DNA from: CAYNQN01 sp964530525
GTDB taxonomy: Bacteria; Actinomycetota; Acidimicrobiia; Acidimicrobiales; Acidimicrobilacustridaceae
DNA length: 53,546 nt
NCBI GenBank assembly: GCA_964530525.1
Contig: CAZHBH010000005.1
Location: forward strand, 1 to 53,546
Direction of reading: 5' to 3'
In this document: positions 1 to 7,569 of the stretch, piece by piece
How positions within the stretch are numbered: position 1 is the first letter of the stretch
Layout of the letters: every line of letters starts with the position of its first letter
The notes under the pieces: generated by a model
What the model was told of the DNA's origin: nothing
What the model saw: only the letters and a program-made list of their open reading frames with translations
The model's database searches: none
Position numbers and translations under genes: made by a program

Positions 1-168
1 CGTGCGGTGGTCGATCTCGTAGGCGAAGCGGCGCCGGCCCCAGCGGTCGATGTTCACCACACGACCACCCACCGCCTCGACGGCGGTGCCGATCGAGGCC
101 AGTGCCTTCTCGACGTCGGCGTCCTCGGTCTCACCGACGTATATGATCATCAGCTCGTAGGCTCGCAC
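1..168 (-). CDS. rpsF: 30S ribosomal protein S6, N-terminal part
   Basis: The first 56 codons of ribosomal protein S6, which binds S18 and 16S rRNA in the platform of the small subunit. The translation opens VRAYELMIIYVGETED and continues through GGRVVNIDRWGRRRFAYEID, the typical S6 ferredoxin-like fold start and its conserved W-G-RR-AYEI stretch. The gene runs off the left edge of the window. The GTG start at 166-168 is favoured by a strong ribosome-binding site, AGGAGGTGA, about nine bases upstream. In mycobacteria rpsF heads the rpsF-ssb-rpsR-rplI operon and lies just downstream of ponA1; here it follows a PBP and panB in the same direction. Confidence 0.93.
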   Translation of the reverse strand, partial: MRAYELMIIYVGETEDADVEKALASIGTAVEAVGGRVVNIDRWGRRRFAYEIDHRT

Positions 169-206
169 GGCGAGCTCTCACCTCCTGTGGACCCGGCTCG
201 GCCGGG

Positions 207-225
207 GCCCCGGCGCTACCGGGGC
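207..225 (-). terminator. GC-rich hairpin between panB and rpsF
   Basis: Perfect 7-bp inverted repeat GCCCCGG / CCGGGGC with a 5-nt loop. It lies 82 bp after the panB stop and 39 bp before the rpsF start (both read on the minus strand). No U-tract follows, as is common in actinobacteria, so it could be a panB terminator or a leader structure of rpsF. Confidence 0.4.
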
Positions 226-306
226 AGGGGTCTGTTGGGTTGGACTGCGCCGAGAGCGTAACCGCCCACCGCCGCCCGGGCCAACGGCCGTGTGGAAGGT
301 CGTCCG

Positions 307-1188
307 CTAGGCGCTGCGGCTGCCTGCGGCGCCCGAGGACCCGTAGAGCCCCAGGGCCTCGCTCACCTCGGCGCTGAGGTGGTAGCTCTCCTCGGCGCTG
401 GGGAAGCGCCCGGCTCTCACGTCGGCCGCGAAGCGAGACAGCGCCTCCGTGGATTCGGCCTTCAGCGAGGCGTACCGGCGCACGAACTTGGGGACGATCC
501 TGTCTTCCAACCCCAGCACGTCGTGGAACACGAGGACCTGGCCGTCGCAGCCGGCGCCCGCGCCGATCCCGATGGTCGGCACGTCGACCTCAGTCGTGAC
601 GAGCGAGGCCACCTCGTCGGGCACGCCCTCGAGCACGATGCTGAAGCAGCCGACGTCGGCCAGGGCCTTCGCGTCGTCGACCAGCGCGTCCACAGCCGAG
701 GTCTCGCGCGCCTGCACCTTGTAGCCGCCCATCGAGTGCAGCGACTGCGGCGTGAGCCCCAGGTGGCCCATCACGGGCACCTCCACGTCGAGGATCGCCT
801 CCACCATCGGCAGGCGCTTGCGGCCTCCCTCGAGCTTCACCGCCTGAGCGCCGGCGCGCACCAGCCGCGCCACGTTGCTCACGGTGTCGGCGGGGCTCAG
901 GTGGTAGCTCATCCAGGGCATGTCAGCCACCAGGAGGGCGCGCTCGTTGCCCCGCGCCACGGCCGCGGTGTGGTGGACCATGTCGTCCAGCGTCACCTGG
1001 AGGGTGTCGTCGTAGCCGAGCACCACCATCGCCACGGAGTCGCCCACGAGCACGATGTCCACTCCGGCTTCGTCCACCACGCGAGCCCCGGGGGCGTCGT
1101 AGGCGGTGACCATGACCAGTGGCTCAGCTCCGGCACGCACCTTGTTCGAGCGCACCGAGGGCACGGTGACCTTCTTGGTCATATCCAT
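307..1188 (-). CDS. panB: 3-methyl-2-oxobutanoate hydroxymethyltransferase (ketopantoate hydroxymethyltransferase)
   Basis: PanB transfers a hydroxymethyl group from 5,10-methylene-THF to 2-oxoisovalerate to make ketopantoate, the first committed step of pantothenate/CoA synthesis, in the cytosol. The 293-aa product shows the family signatures: VMVTAYDAPGARVVDEAGVD near the N-terminus, the metal-binding LVGDSVAMVVLG stretch, VKLEGG, VMGHLGLTPQS and PTIGIGAGAGCDGQVLV. The open frame extends to 1257, but ATG at 1186-1188 (or 1180-1182) fits the family length and has GGAG about eight bases upstream. It sits alone between the PBP and rpsF; panC and panD are not in the window. Confidence 0.93.
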   Translation of the reverse strand: MDMTKKVTVPSVRSNKVRAGAEPLVMVTAYDAPGARVVDEAGVDIVLVGDSVAMVVLGYDDTLQVTLDDMVHHTAAVARGNERALLVADMPWMSYHLSPADTVSNVARLVRAGAQAVKLEGGRKRLPMVEAILDVEVPVMGHLGLTPQSLHSMGGYKVQARETSAVDALVDDAKALADVGCFSIVLEGVPDEVASLVTTEVDVPTIGIGAGAGCDGQVLVFHDVLGLEDRIVPKFVRRYASLKAESTEALSRFAADVRAGRFPSAEESYHLSAEVSEALGLYGSSGAAGSRSA

Positions 1189-1339
1189 TCCCTTTCTCCG
1201 TCCAGCGCCCTTCTCTCGAGCTGCCGGCGTCACCCCCGACGGTAGCGGAAGGGACACGTCGAGGAAACCCGGGAAGGCGGGTCGCGGTGGTCGAGGCGAC
1301 CCAGGCTGGGGGTAGCTCGTGACCCCGGGAAAGCCCTGG

Positions 1340-3478
1340 TCAGGGAGAGTCTTCGGGCGTCGTGGAGGTGGGGGGCGCCTCGGTGGTCGACGGCGGTGCC
1401 TCGGTGGTCGACGGCGGTGCCTCGGTGGTCGAGGGGCTCGCGTTCGTGGTCGTCGGCCCGCCTGTGGTCGTGGTGGTCCCGCCTGCGTCCTCGTCGTCGT
1501 CGTCGGCTCCTGCCGTGCCGGCGCTTGCCGAAAGGCCGGTGGGCCGCTCGAAGGGGCACGATGGCAGGCCCTCGGTGGCCTTGACCATGTACTTGCGCCA
1601 GATGGTGGCCGGGAACGACCCTCCCGTCACCGGTTGGCCGTGCACGCTGGTCATGAAGCGGGTCTCCTTGCCCGGGTACCCCATCCACACTGCCGTGGTG
1701 AGCGAGCACGTGTAGCCCACGAACCAGGCGTCTCGGTACTCGTCGGTGGTGCCCGTCTTGCCGGCGGCGGGCTGGCCGAACTTGGCCCCCGTACCGGTGC
1801 CGCTCTCGATCACCTGCGAGAGGGTCCAGTTCACGGCCTTGGCCACGTCGGGCTCCAGCACCCGCTCGCGCTCGTTGGGCGCCTCCCACAGCAGCGTCCC
1901 GTGCGCGTCGGTGACCTTGGTGACCACGACGGGATCCACCTGCTCGCCCTCGTTGGCGAGCGTCGAGTAGCCGGCCGCCATGTCGAGCACCGACAAGCTC
2001 GGCGTTCCCAGCACCAGGGCGGGCACCGGCTCCACGTGGCCCTCCACCCCCATCGCGCGGGCCAGCTCCGCCGCCGCCTTCGGTCCCACCTGCAACACGA
2101 GTTGGGCGTAGGCGGTGTTGGACGAGCGGGTCGTCGCCGAGACGAGGTCGAGGTTGCCCTGCCCGGCGTCGGCGTAGTTGCCCACCGGCCAGTCCTCACC
2201 TGCGTTCGCGTCCGGGATCACGAGCTTGGCCGGCGAGTCGAACCTGGTGTTGAGGCCGATGCCCTGCGACAGCGCCGTGGCCAGGACGAAGGGCTTGAAC
2301 GACGACCCGGGCTGGCGGCCCGAGCCGCCACCGTCGCCTCCCACCGCAAGGTTCACCTCGGAGGCGTCGTGATCGGTACCGCCCACCATGGCCCTCACGC
2401 GGCCCTGCGGATCGATGCTCACCAGGGCCGCTGCGGGGTCGTCGGGCCGATCGAGCGTGGTGGCGATGGCCTCTACGGCCTGCTCCTGCATCTGCATGTC
2501 GAGGGTCGTGTAGATGCGCAGGCCCCCGCCCAGCAGCTGGGCCTCGGTGAACTCGCCGTGCCGCTTCAACCACAGCTTCACGTAGTCGAGGAAGTACTCG
2601 GTGCCCAGCTCGGGTCGCGCCACGCGCCCGTAGTTCCCCGTGGAGCTCCGCACCACCACGTCGTCCCAGCCGGCACCGACGATCTCGTCGTACTGGGCCT
2701 CGGTGATGTAGCCCTCGGCCAACATGGCGGAGGCCACGTTCCCCCGCCGCTCCTCGGCCAGGGCGCGCTGGGCGCCCGCCGATGGGTCGTCGGGCGGCAG
2801 CTGTGCGTCGGTCGCCTCGGGCGTGCGGATGAGCGCCGCCAGGTAGGCCGCCTCGGCCAGGTCGATCTCCGAGAGGTCCTTCGCGAAGTAGGTCCTGGCC
2901 GCCGCCTTCACCCCATAGGCCCCCCTGCCCAGGTAGATGGCGTTGAGGTAGCGGGTGAGGATCTCCTCCTTCGTCAGCTCGCGCTCGAGCTTCACGGCGA
3001 GCGCCGCCTCCTTGATCTTGCGCTCGATGCTGCGCTCGTGGGTCAGGTACACGTTCTTCACGTACTGCTGGGTGATCGTCGACCCGCCCTGGGTGTCGCT
3101 CTCGTCGTCCCGCAGGTTCGACCAGAAGGCCCTTGCGATCCCCATCGGGTCGATGCCGGAGTGCACGAAGAAGTCGCGGTCCTCGGCCGCCACCACCGCG
3201 TCCACCAGCAAGGGCGGCAGCTCGTCGTAGGTGACCTCCACCCGGTCCTCGCCCATCGACAGCTGGGCGATGGAGTTGCGGGCATCGCAGCCCACCGTCA
3301 CGTCGGCCGCGCAGATGAACGTCGTCTGGAGAAGCGGTGGCCCGGCGGAGGGCAGCTCGACCCTGGTGAACACGTAGCCCGCCACCGTCACCGCCAGGAA
3401 GGCCATGAGAGCGAGGACGAACATCGGGCGGCGGAGGCGCCAGAAGATGCTGCGTCGGGAGGCGGTGTCTCTCGGCAT
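1340..3478 (-). CDS. Class A penicillin-binding protein (transglycosylase/transpeptidase, PonA type)
   Basis: Bifunctional peptidoglycan synthase of 712 aa that polymerises lipid II and cross-links stem peptides on the outer face of the membrane. A short cytoplasmic tail is followed by one membrane anchor (about residues 19-37). The GT51 domain has the catalytic EDRDFF (99-104) and GGSTITQQ (131-138) motifs. The transpeptidase domain has SSFK (392-395), SSN (452-454) and KTG (574-576), so both active sites look intact. The C-terminus is an acidic then Thr/Pro-rich tail with three STTEAPP repeats, presumably wall-spanning. No PASTA domain is visible. The DUF5318 gene lies just upstream in the same direction, as in mycobacteria (Rv0049-ponA1), which supports a PonA1-like role. 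Confidence 0.94.
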   Translation of the reverse strand: MPRDTASRRSIFWRLRRPMFVLALMAFLAVTVAGYVFTRVELPSAGPPLLQTTFICAADVTVGCDARNSIAQLSMGEDRVEVTYDELPPLLVDAVVAAEDRDFFVHSGIDPMGIARAFWSNLRDDESDTQGGSTITQQYVKNVYLTHERSIERKIKEAALAVKLERELTKEEILTRYLNAIYLGRGAYGVKAAARTYFAKDLSEIDLAEAAYLAALIRTPEATDAQLPPDDPSAGAQRALAEERRGNVASAMLAEGYITEAQYDEIVGAGWDDVVVRSSTGNYGRVARPELGTEYFLDYVKLWLKRHGEFTEAQLLGGGLRIYTTLDMQMQEQAVEAIATTLDRPDDPAAALVSIDPQGRVRAMVGGTDHDASEVNLAVGGDGGGSGRQPGSSFKPFVLATALSQGIGLNTRFDSPAKLVIPDANAGEDWPVGNYADAGQGNLDLVSATTRSSNTAYAQLVLQVGPKAAAELARAMGVEGHVEPVPALVLGTPSLSVLDMAAGYSTLANEGEQVDPVVVTKVTDAHGTLLWEAPNERERVLEPDVAKAVNWTLSQVIESGTGTGAKFGQPAAGKTGTTDEYRDAWFVGYTCSLTTAVWMGYPGKETRFMTSVHGQPVTGGSFPATIWRKYMVKATEGLPSCPFERPTGLSASAGTAGADDDDEDAGGTTTTTGGPTTTNASPSTTEAPPSTTEAPPSTTEAPPTSTTPEDSP
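1374..1436 (-). repeat. Three tandem 21-bp units in the PBP tail
   Basis: Three consecutive 21-bp copies (1374-1394, 1395-1415, 1416-1436) that differ at a few bases. They encode STTEAPP repeats at the C-terminus of the penicillin-binding protein. Near-identity at the DNA level suggests recent slippage expansion, so copy number may vary between strains. Confidence 0.85.
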
Positions 3479-3549
3479 CGGTGCGTGCGGGTTCCTGTGG
3501 CTCGGTGCTCGGTGGGTCTCGGGTGTAGAGGTGGGCTCGGCGACCAGGG

Positions 3550-3570
3550 CCGCCCGGTCAGGCCGGGCGG
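3550..3570 (-). terminator. Hairpin over the DUF5318 stop codon
   Basis: Perfect 8-bp stem CCGCCCGG / CCGGGCGG with a 5-nt loop. The stop codon of the DUF5318 gene lies in the loop (3558-3560). The position, directly at the end of the gene and 72 bp before the PBP start, suggests a terminator or an attenuator between the two genes. Confidence 0.5.
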
Positions 3571-3962
3571 GCAGGGGTGAGGACGAACGAACGGACCAGG
3601 TGGTTCCAGTGGCACTCGTTGCACACCTCGACCACGTACGCCACGAGCTCCCCGGGCTTGCGCGACAAGGTCCTCATCTCTCGGGCCGACGTCACGCAGC
3701 GGCCGAAGGCCGGCATGCGGGTGCCGAACACGTACGTGACCAGCACCACCTCGACCTCTTCGCAGATCGGGCAGGTGCGCTTGGTGGGCTTGCCGACCTC
3801 CCGAGCGGCCCTCCGCAGCTCGGGGTGGGCGTCGCACACGTCGGAGCCGGCGAGCCGACCCTTCCGGTACTCGGAGATGACCGACTGGCGCGCCAGCCGG
3901 TAGTCGATCTCACCGGGCGTCGACGGGAGATGTCCTCGCAAGGCGCTTGGGCCGAAGCTCAC
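3558..3962 (-). CDS. DUF5318 family protein (Rv0049-like)
   Basis: A 134-aa protein of the actinobacterial DUF5318 family, function unknown. The conserved features are an N-terminal region with IDYRLARQSVISEYRKGRL, a CPIC pair, the VTYVFG stretch, RCVTSAREMRTLSRKPGELVAYVVEVCNECHWNH, and a final VRSF. The paired cysteines (CPIC and CNEC) plus a histidine look like a zinc ribbon. It is immediately upstream of the class A PBP, the same neighbourhood as Rv0049-ponA1 in M. tuberculosis. A shared role in cell-wall growth is plausible but is inferred only from that linkage. Confidence 0.85.
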   Translation of the reverse strand: MSFGPSALRGHLPSTPGEIDYRLARQSVISEYRKGRLAGSDVCDAHPELRRAAREVGKPTKRTCPICEEVEVVLVTYVFGTRMPAFGRCVTSAREMRTLSRKPGELVAYVVEVCNECHWNHLVRSFVLTPARPA

Positions 3963-4110
3963 GTGGCAAGGCTAGCCACCCCTTCGGTCGGCCAGACCCG
4001 CGGGCGGGCCTCGTCCAGGGTGGCTCCGCCCTGTCTCGGCACCGGGCCCACACCCGAAGGGACGACCGGGATCACCGTGCACGACAGGCGCTTCGAGCAG
4101 AATCACTGCC

Positions 4111-4749
4111 ATGTCCGACCACGTGACGACCGGTGGCGAGCTTCCTCGCACGGAACCCGGCGAACCGCTGATGCGCCTGCTCGGCCACGTCGACGATCGG
4201 CGGGTGCTGGTGCTCGGCGTGGGCCTGGGGCACGCCGTCACGACGCTCGCCGCCCAAGGGGCGCGCGTGATCGGTGTCGACCCTTCGGCACAGGCCCTCG
4301 ACGAGGTGCGGGCCCGTTGCGACGAGGCCGAGGTGCGCGCCGAGCTGCACCAGGCAGACCTGGCCGAGCTGCCGTTCCTGCGAGCCGACACCATCGACGC
4401 CGCCCTCAGCGCAATGGCGCTGGCAGGAGTGGGCGACCTCGACCGGGTGTTCCGCCAGGCCCACCGGGTCCTGCGCTCCGAGTCGCCACTGGTGATCTCG
4501 CTGCCGCACCCCGCGGCCGCCATCTCCGCCGGCCACAGCTACTTCGACCGGCGTCCCAGGGGCTGGTCGGCCGATCCGTCTCCCGCCGCCGAGCCCAGCG
4601 CCATCGAGCACCCTCGCACGGTGGGCGACGTGTTCACGAGCCTGCACCGAGCCAACTTCCGGGTGGACGTGCTCGACGAGATCGCCGAGCGGCCGGGGGC
4701 GGCCGCCCCGGCCACCCTCGTCGTGCGGGCCAAGAAGGAAGGCGTCTAG
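4111..4749 (+). CDS. Class I SAM-dependent methyltransferase
   Basis: A 212-aa small methyltransferase. Motif I is VLVLGVGLGHAVTTLA, motif II the acidic end of the second strand (RVIGVDPSAQALDEV), and motif IV/V around DLAELPFLRADTIDAALSAMALAGVGD, typical of Methyltransf_11/25 folds. The acceptor substrate cannot be told from sequence. It is divergent from the DUF5318 gene (148 bp between the starts) and converges tail-to-tail with the CCA-adding enzyme: the two stop codons overlap in a shared CTAG, each being TAG on its own strand. Confidence 0.8.
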   Translation: MSDHVTTGGELPRTEPGEPLMRLLGHVDDRRVLVLGVGLGHAVTTLAAQGARVIGVDPSAQALDEVRARCDEAEVRAELHQADLAELPFLRADTIDAALSAMALAGVGDLDRVFRQAHRVLRSESPLVISLPHPAAAISAGHSYFDRRPRGWSADPSPAAEPSAIEHPRTVGDVFTSLHRANFRVDVLDEIAERPGAAAPATLVVRAKKEGV

Positions 4750-6125
4750 CCCACCTGCTGGGTGGCCCACCACTCGCGAAGGCGCCGCACCGCCTCGTCG
4801 CGACCCACCATCCCCTCCTCCAAGCGCAGCTCCAGGAGGAAGTCGAGCGCCTTGCCCACAGCCGGCCCCGGCTTCAGGTCGAGCAGCCCCATCACCTCGT
4901 TGCCGTCCAGCTCCGGCCTGATGCTCGCCAGCTCCTCACGCTCGCGCAGCTCGGCGATGCGCGCCTCCAGCTCGTCGAGACGCCTGGAGAGGGCCGCCAC
5001 CTTGCGCTCGTTGCGAGTCGTGCAGTCGCAGCGGGTGAGCTCTATCAGCTCGTCGAGCAGGGGCCCCGCATCACGAACGAAGCGCCGTACAGCCGAGTCG
5101 GTCCAGCCCATCGCGTACGTGTGGAAGCGCAGGTGCAGGTACACCAGCTGGGTCACCGCCTCCACGTCGTCGTTGGAGTACTTGAGCGCGGTCATGCGGT
5201 CGCGGGTCATCCGCGCTCCCACCACCTCGTGGTGGTGGAACGAGACGCCCTCGGGTCCGATCTGGCGCGTGGCGGGCTTGCCGATGTCGTGGAACAGGGC
5301 GGCGAGGCGGAGTATCCGGTTGGGCGACGTCTTGGCCACCACTGCGATCGTGTGGCTCAGCACGTCCTTGTGACGGTGGATGGGGTCCTGCTGGAGGTGC
5401 AGGCCCGAGATCTCGGGGAGGAACTCGTCGATCAGGCCGGTGCTCACCAGGAACCAGAGCCCTGCGGAGGGATCGTCGACCACCATGAGCTTGTCGAGCT
5501 CGTCGCGCACCCGCTCCGCCGACACGATCGACAGTCGCGACCTCATCTCCTCCACCGCCCGCACGAGCTCGTCGTCGGGCACCAGCGAGTAGCCCGCCAC
5601 GAAGCGGGCTGCCCTGAGCATCCGGAGGGGATCGTCGGCGAACGACTCCTGCGGCGAGAGCGGGGTGCGCAGGGTGCCCGTGGCCAGGTCCGCCGCGCCC
5701 CCGAACGGATCGATCAGCCCCGGATCGGGGAGCGATATCGCCATGGCGTTCACCGTGAAGTCACGCCGTGCCAGATCCACGTCGATCTCGGTGCCGAACT
5801 CGACCGTGGGCTTGCGGCTATCGGGGTCGTAGGCCTCGGCGCGGTGGGTGGTGATCTCGAAGGTCCACCCGTCCTTGCGGCACGCGATGGTGCCGAAGCG
5901 CTCGCCCTGCGCCCACACGACGTCGGCCCAGGGCTCGAGCAGAGCCTTGACCCGCTCGGGTCGGGCGTCGGTGGTGAGGTCGAGGTCGTGGCCCGCCGAA
6001 TCGCGGCCGAGGAGCAGGTCTCGCACCACCCCGCCCACCAGGTAGAGGCGTGCGCCCTGGGCGTCGAAGAGCTCCGCGAGCGGGGCCGTGGTGTCCAGTA
6101 CCGGCCGCAGCCTCTCGGGGATCAC
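4746..6125 (-). CDS. CCA tRNA nucleotidyltransferase with HD domain
   Basis: Adds or repairs the 3'-CCA of tRNAs using CTP and ATP. The 459-aa protein has the class II head with LVGGVVRDLLLG and HDLDL (nucleotidyltransferase DxD), RRDFTVNAMA, the GGAADL stretch and the DDPLRMLRAARF neck motif. A C-terminal HD metal-dependent phosphohydrolase domain follows (LAALFHDIGKPATR, and FHHHEVVGA). This is the Rv3907c/PcnA-type gene that marks the left end of the conserved actinobacterial origin block. The one tRNA in the window lacks an encoded CCA, so the organism needs this enzyme. Confidence 0.93.
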   Translation of the reverse strand: MIPERLRPVLDTTAPLAELFDAQGARLYLVGGVVRDLLLGRDSAGHDLDLTTDARPERVKALLEPWADVVWAQGERFGTIACRKDGWTFEITTHRAEAYDPDSRKPTVEFGTEIDVDLARRDFTVNAMAISLPDPGLIDPFGGAADLATGTLRTPLSPQESFADDPLRMLRAARFVAGYSLVPDDELVRAVEEMRSRLSIVSAERVRDELDKLMVVDDPSAGLWFLVSTGLIDEFLPEISGLHLQQDPIHRHKDVLSHTIAVVAKTSPNRILRLAALFHDIGKPATRQIGPEGVSFHHHEVVGARMTRDRMTALKYSNDDVEAVTQLVYLHLRFHTYAMGWTDSAVRRFVRDAGPLLDELIELTRCDCTTRNERKVAALSRRLDELEARIAELREREELASIRPELDGNEVMGLLDLKPGPAVGKALDFLLELRLEEGMVGRDEAVRRLREWWATQQVG

Positions 6126-6171
6126 GGGCCGACACGCTACCCGGCGGCTGTGGCGCCTCCTATCCTCAGGA

Positions 6172-6272
6172 GCGTCAGATGAGCAAGCTCGAGGTGATCC
6201 AGAGAGAGAGCCGTCGGGTTGGCGGCCACCGTGGAGGCCTGCGGCGTCAGATGAGCAAGCTCGAGGTGATCC
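6172..6272 (+). repeat. Duplicated 29-bp element with GAGC-AA-GCTC palindrome
   Basis: Two exact 29-bp copies (6172-6200 and 6244-6272) spaced by 72 bp, each beginning GCGTCAGATGAGCAAGC and containing the small palindrome GAGCAAGCTC. Flanking GTGGAGGC words also repeat. The block lies between the start of the CCA-adding enzyme gene (minus) and the GNAT gene (plus). In one plus frame each copy reads MSKLEVI, but there is no good ribosome-binding site, so it looks like a dispersed intergenic repeat rather than part of the GNAT protein. Confidence 0.7.
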
Positions 6273-6322
6273 GTGGAGGCCGTGGGCCGGTGCGCGTCAG
6301 CGCCTGGCGTGGCGGGTCGAAC

Positions 6323-6988
6323 ATGGCCCAGGTGGTTCCCACCACCACCCAGGTCCTCGCCCCCGAGGTCGTGGAGCGCTGCGTGGCGTCGATGGCCGCC
6401 GCCGGGTACAGCGGGGCCTACACGTCGGCTCTCAGCGCCCCCGAGCAGCAGCCCTTCCTCGACGCAGGCTTCGTCGTGCACGAGCACCTGAGCCTGCTCC
6501 GCCACGATCTGGACGACCTGCACCTGCTCCCCTCCCATCCACCCCGGCCCGACGAGCGGGGACGCAGGGCGAGGCTCAGGAGAGCACGGCGCGCCGATCA
6601 CCGCTCTGTGCTGGCAGTCGACTCCGCGGCCTTCAACCCCTTCTGGCAGTTCGACCTCCAGAGCCTCGCCGAAGCCCGCTCCGCCACCCCCGTGTCCAGG
6701 TTCAGGGTGGCGGTCGGTCCGGCTGTTCTGGGATATGCGGTCACCGGTCGTGCGGGGGCCGTGGGCTACCTGCAGCGCCTCGCCGTGGACCCACCCTCGC
6801 AGGGTCGCGGCGTGGGAAGGGCCCTCGTGGTCGATTCGCTGAGATGGGCACAGCACCACGGAGCCACCGTGGTGCTGGTGAACACGCAGGAGACGAACGC
6901 TCGGGCGCTGGGGTTCTACCGGCGCCTTGGCTTCGAGCTGGAGCCCGAGGGCCTCTCGGTGCTGCACAGGCGCTGGGCTGAGCGATGA
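6323..6988 (+). CDS. GNAT family N-acetyltransferase
   Basis: A 221-aa acetyl-CoA-dependent acyltransferase. The C-terminal half has the GNAT core: VGYLQRLAVDPPSQGRGVGRAL is motif A with the QGRGVG pyrophosphate loop, followed by NTQETNARALGFYRRLGFE, a classic motif B. The N-terminal half is a divergent, possibly degenerate, acetyltransferase-like region. The frame is open upstream through the 29-bp repeats; ATG at 6323 was chosen because it begins protein-like sequence (MAQVVPTTTQ) after the repeats. The stop overlaps the next start as ATGA, so it is translationally coupled to the DUF6049-like gene. RimI-like protein N-acetylation is possible; the substrate is unknown. Confidence 0.78.
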   Translation: MAQVVPTTTQVLAPEVVERCVASMAAAGYSGAYTSALSAPEQQPFLDAGFVVHEHLSLLRHDLDDLHLLPSHPPRPDERGRRARLRRARRADHRSVLAVDSAAFNPFWQFDLQSLAEARSATPVSRFRVAVGPAVLGYAVTGRAGAVGYLQRLAVDPPSQGRGVGRALVVDSLRWAQHHGATVVLVNTQETNARALGFYRRLGFELEPEGLSVLHRRWAER

Positions 6989-7569
6989 GGACGGCGGTGC
7001 GCGTGCTGGTGATCGGCGCCCTTGCGCTCGCCGTCCTCGGCGCGGCCCAGGCCGCCGCAGACGACGTCGCCCAGCACTCGGTCGGCCAGGCGGACGCCGC
7101 GTCGCCGATCGGACCCATCGAGGAGCAGCAGTTCACCTTCACCGAGGACACGGGGATGATCCCCATCACCCTCGAGAACCTCCTCGACCAGCCGATCGAC
7201 GTGGTGCTGGTCCTCGAAAGCTTCAAGCTGGAGTTCCCCCAAGGCGCCATGCGGAACGTGAGGCTGGCGCCCGGCTCCACCACCTTCGAGGTGGAAGTGG
7301 TGTCGAGAGCTTCCGGATCCTTCCCACTGGAGGTGCGCGTCCTGAGCGCCGACGGCAGCCACGAGCTCTCGGCCACGCGGTTCACCGTGCGCTCCACCGC
7401 CATCTCCGGCCTCGGGTTGGTGCTCTCGGTGAGCGCCGGGCTGTTCCTGCTCATGTGGTGGGCCAAGCACTTCCACGCCGTGCGCCGCGACAGGCGGCTG
7501 GTGTCGCCCAACCACCCAGCTCACCAGGGCCCCCACTCCGAGGGCTCCGACGGTCCCCGCGAGGCGTGA
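6985..7569 (+). CDS. Small secreted membrane-anchored protein resembling the C-terminus of DUF6049
   Basis: A 194-aa protein with an N-terminal signal peptide (about 1-26), a beta-rich extracellular region (FTEDTGMIPITLENLLDQPI...) and one transmembrane helix near residues 136-158, followed by a basic cytoplasmic tail. The stretch VRSTAISGLGLVLSVSAGLF with a following WWAK closely resembles the end of the large DUF6049 proteins (Rv3909 type) that normally lie between the CCA enzyme and MurJ. Those proteins are about 700-800 aa, so this is either a truncated or a minimal form. It is coupled by ATGA to the GNAT gene and by GTGA to the kinase gene. Confidence 0.7.
   Translation: MRTAVRVLVIGALALAVLGAAQAAADDVAQHSVGQADAASPIGPIEEQQFTFTEDTGMIPITLENLLDQPIDVVLVLESFKLEFPQGAMRNVRLAPGSTTFEVEVVSRASGSFPLEVRVLSADGSHELSATRFTVRSTAISGLGLVLSVSAGLFLLMWWAKHFHAVRRDRRLVSPNHPAHQGPHSEGSDGPREA

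Noticed and set aside
1319..3580. Very long plus-strand open frame opposite the PBP gene
   Set aside because: It is the antisense shadow of a gene with intact GT51 and transpeptidase motifs; the product is Arg/His/Gly-rich with no recognisable fold.
6050..6322. N-terminal extension of the GNAT protein through the MSKLEVI repeats
   Set aside because: No ribosome site, antisense overlap with the CCA gene start, and Arg/Gly-rich sequence; the repeat is better read as intergenic DNA.
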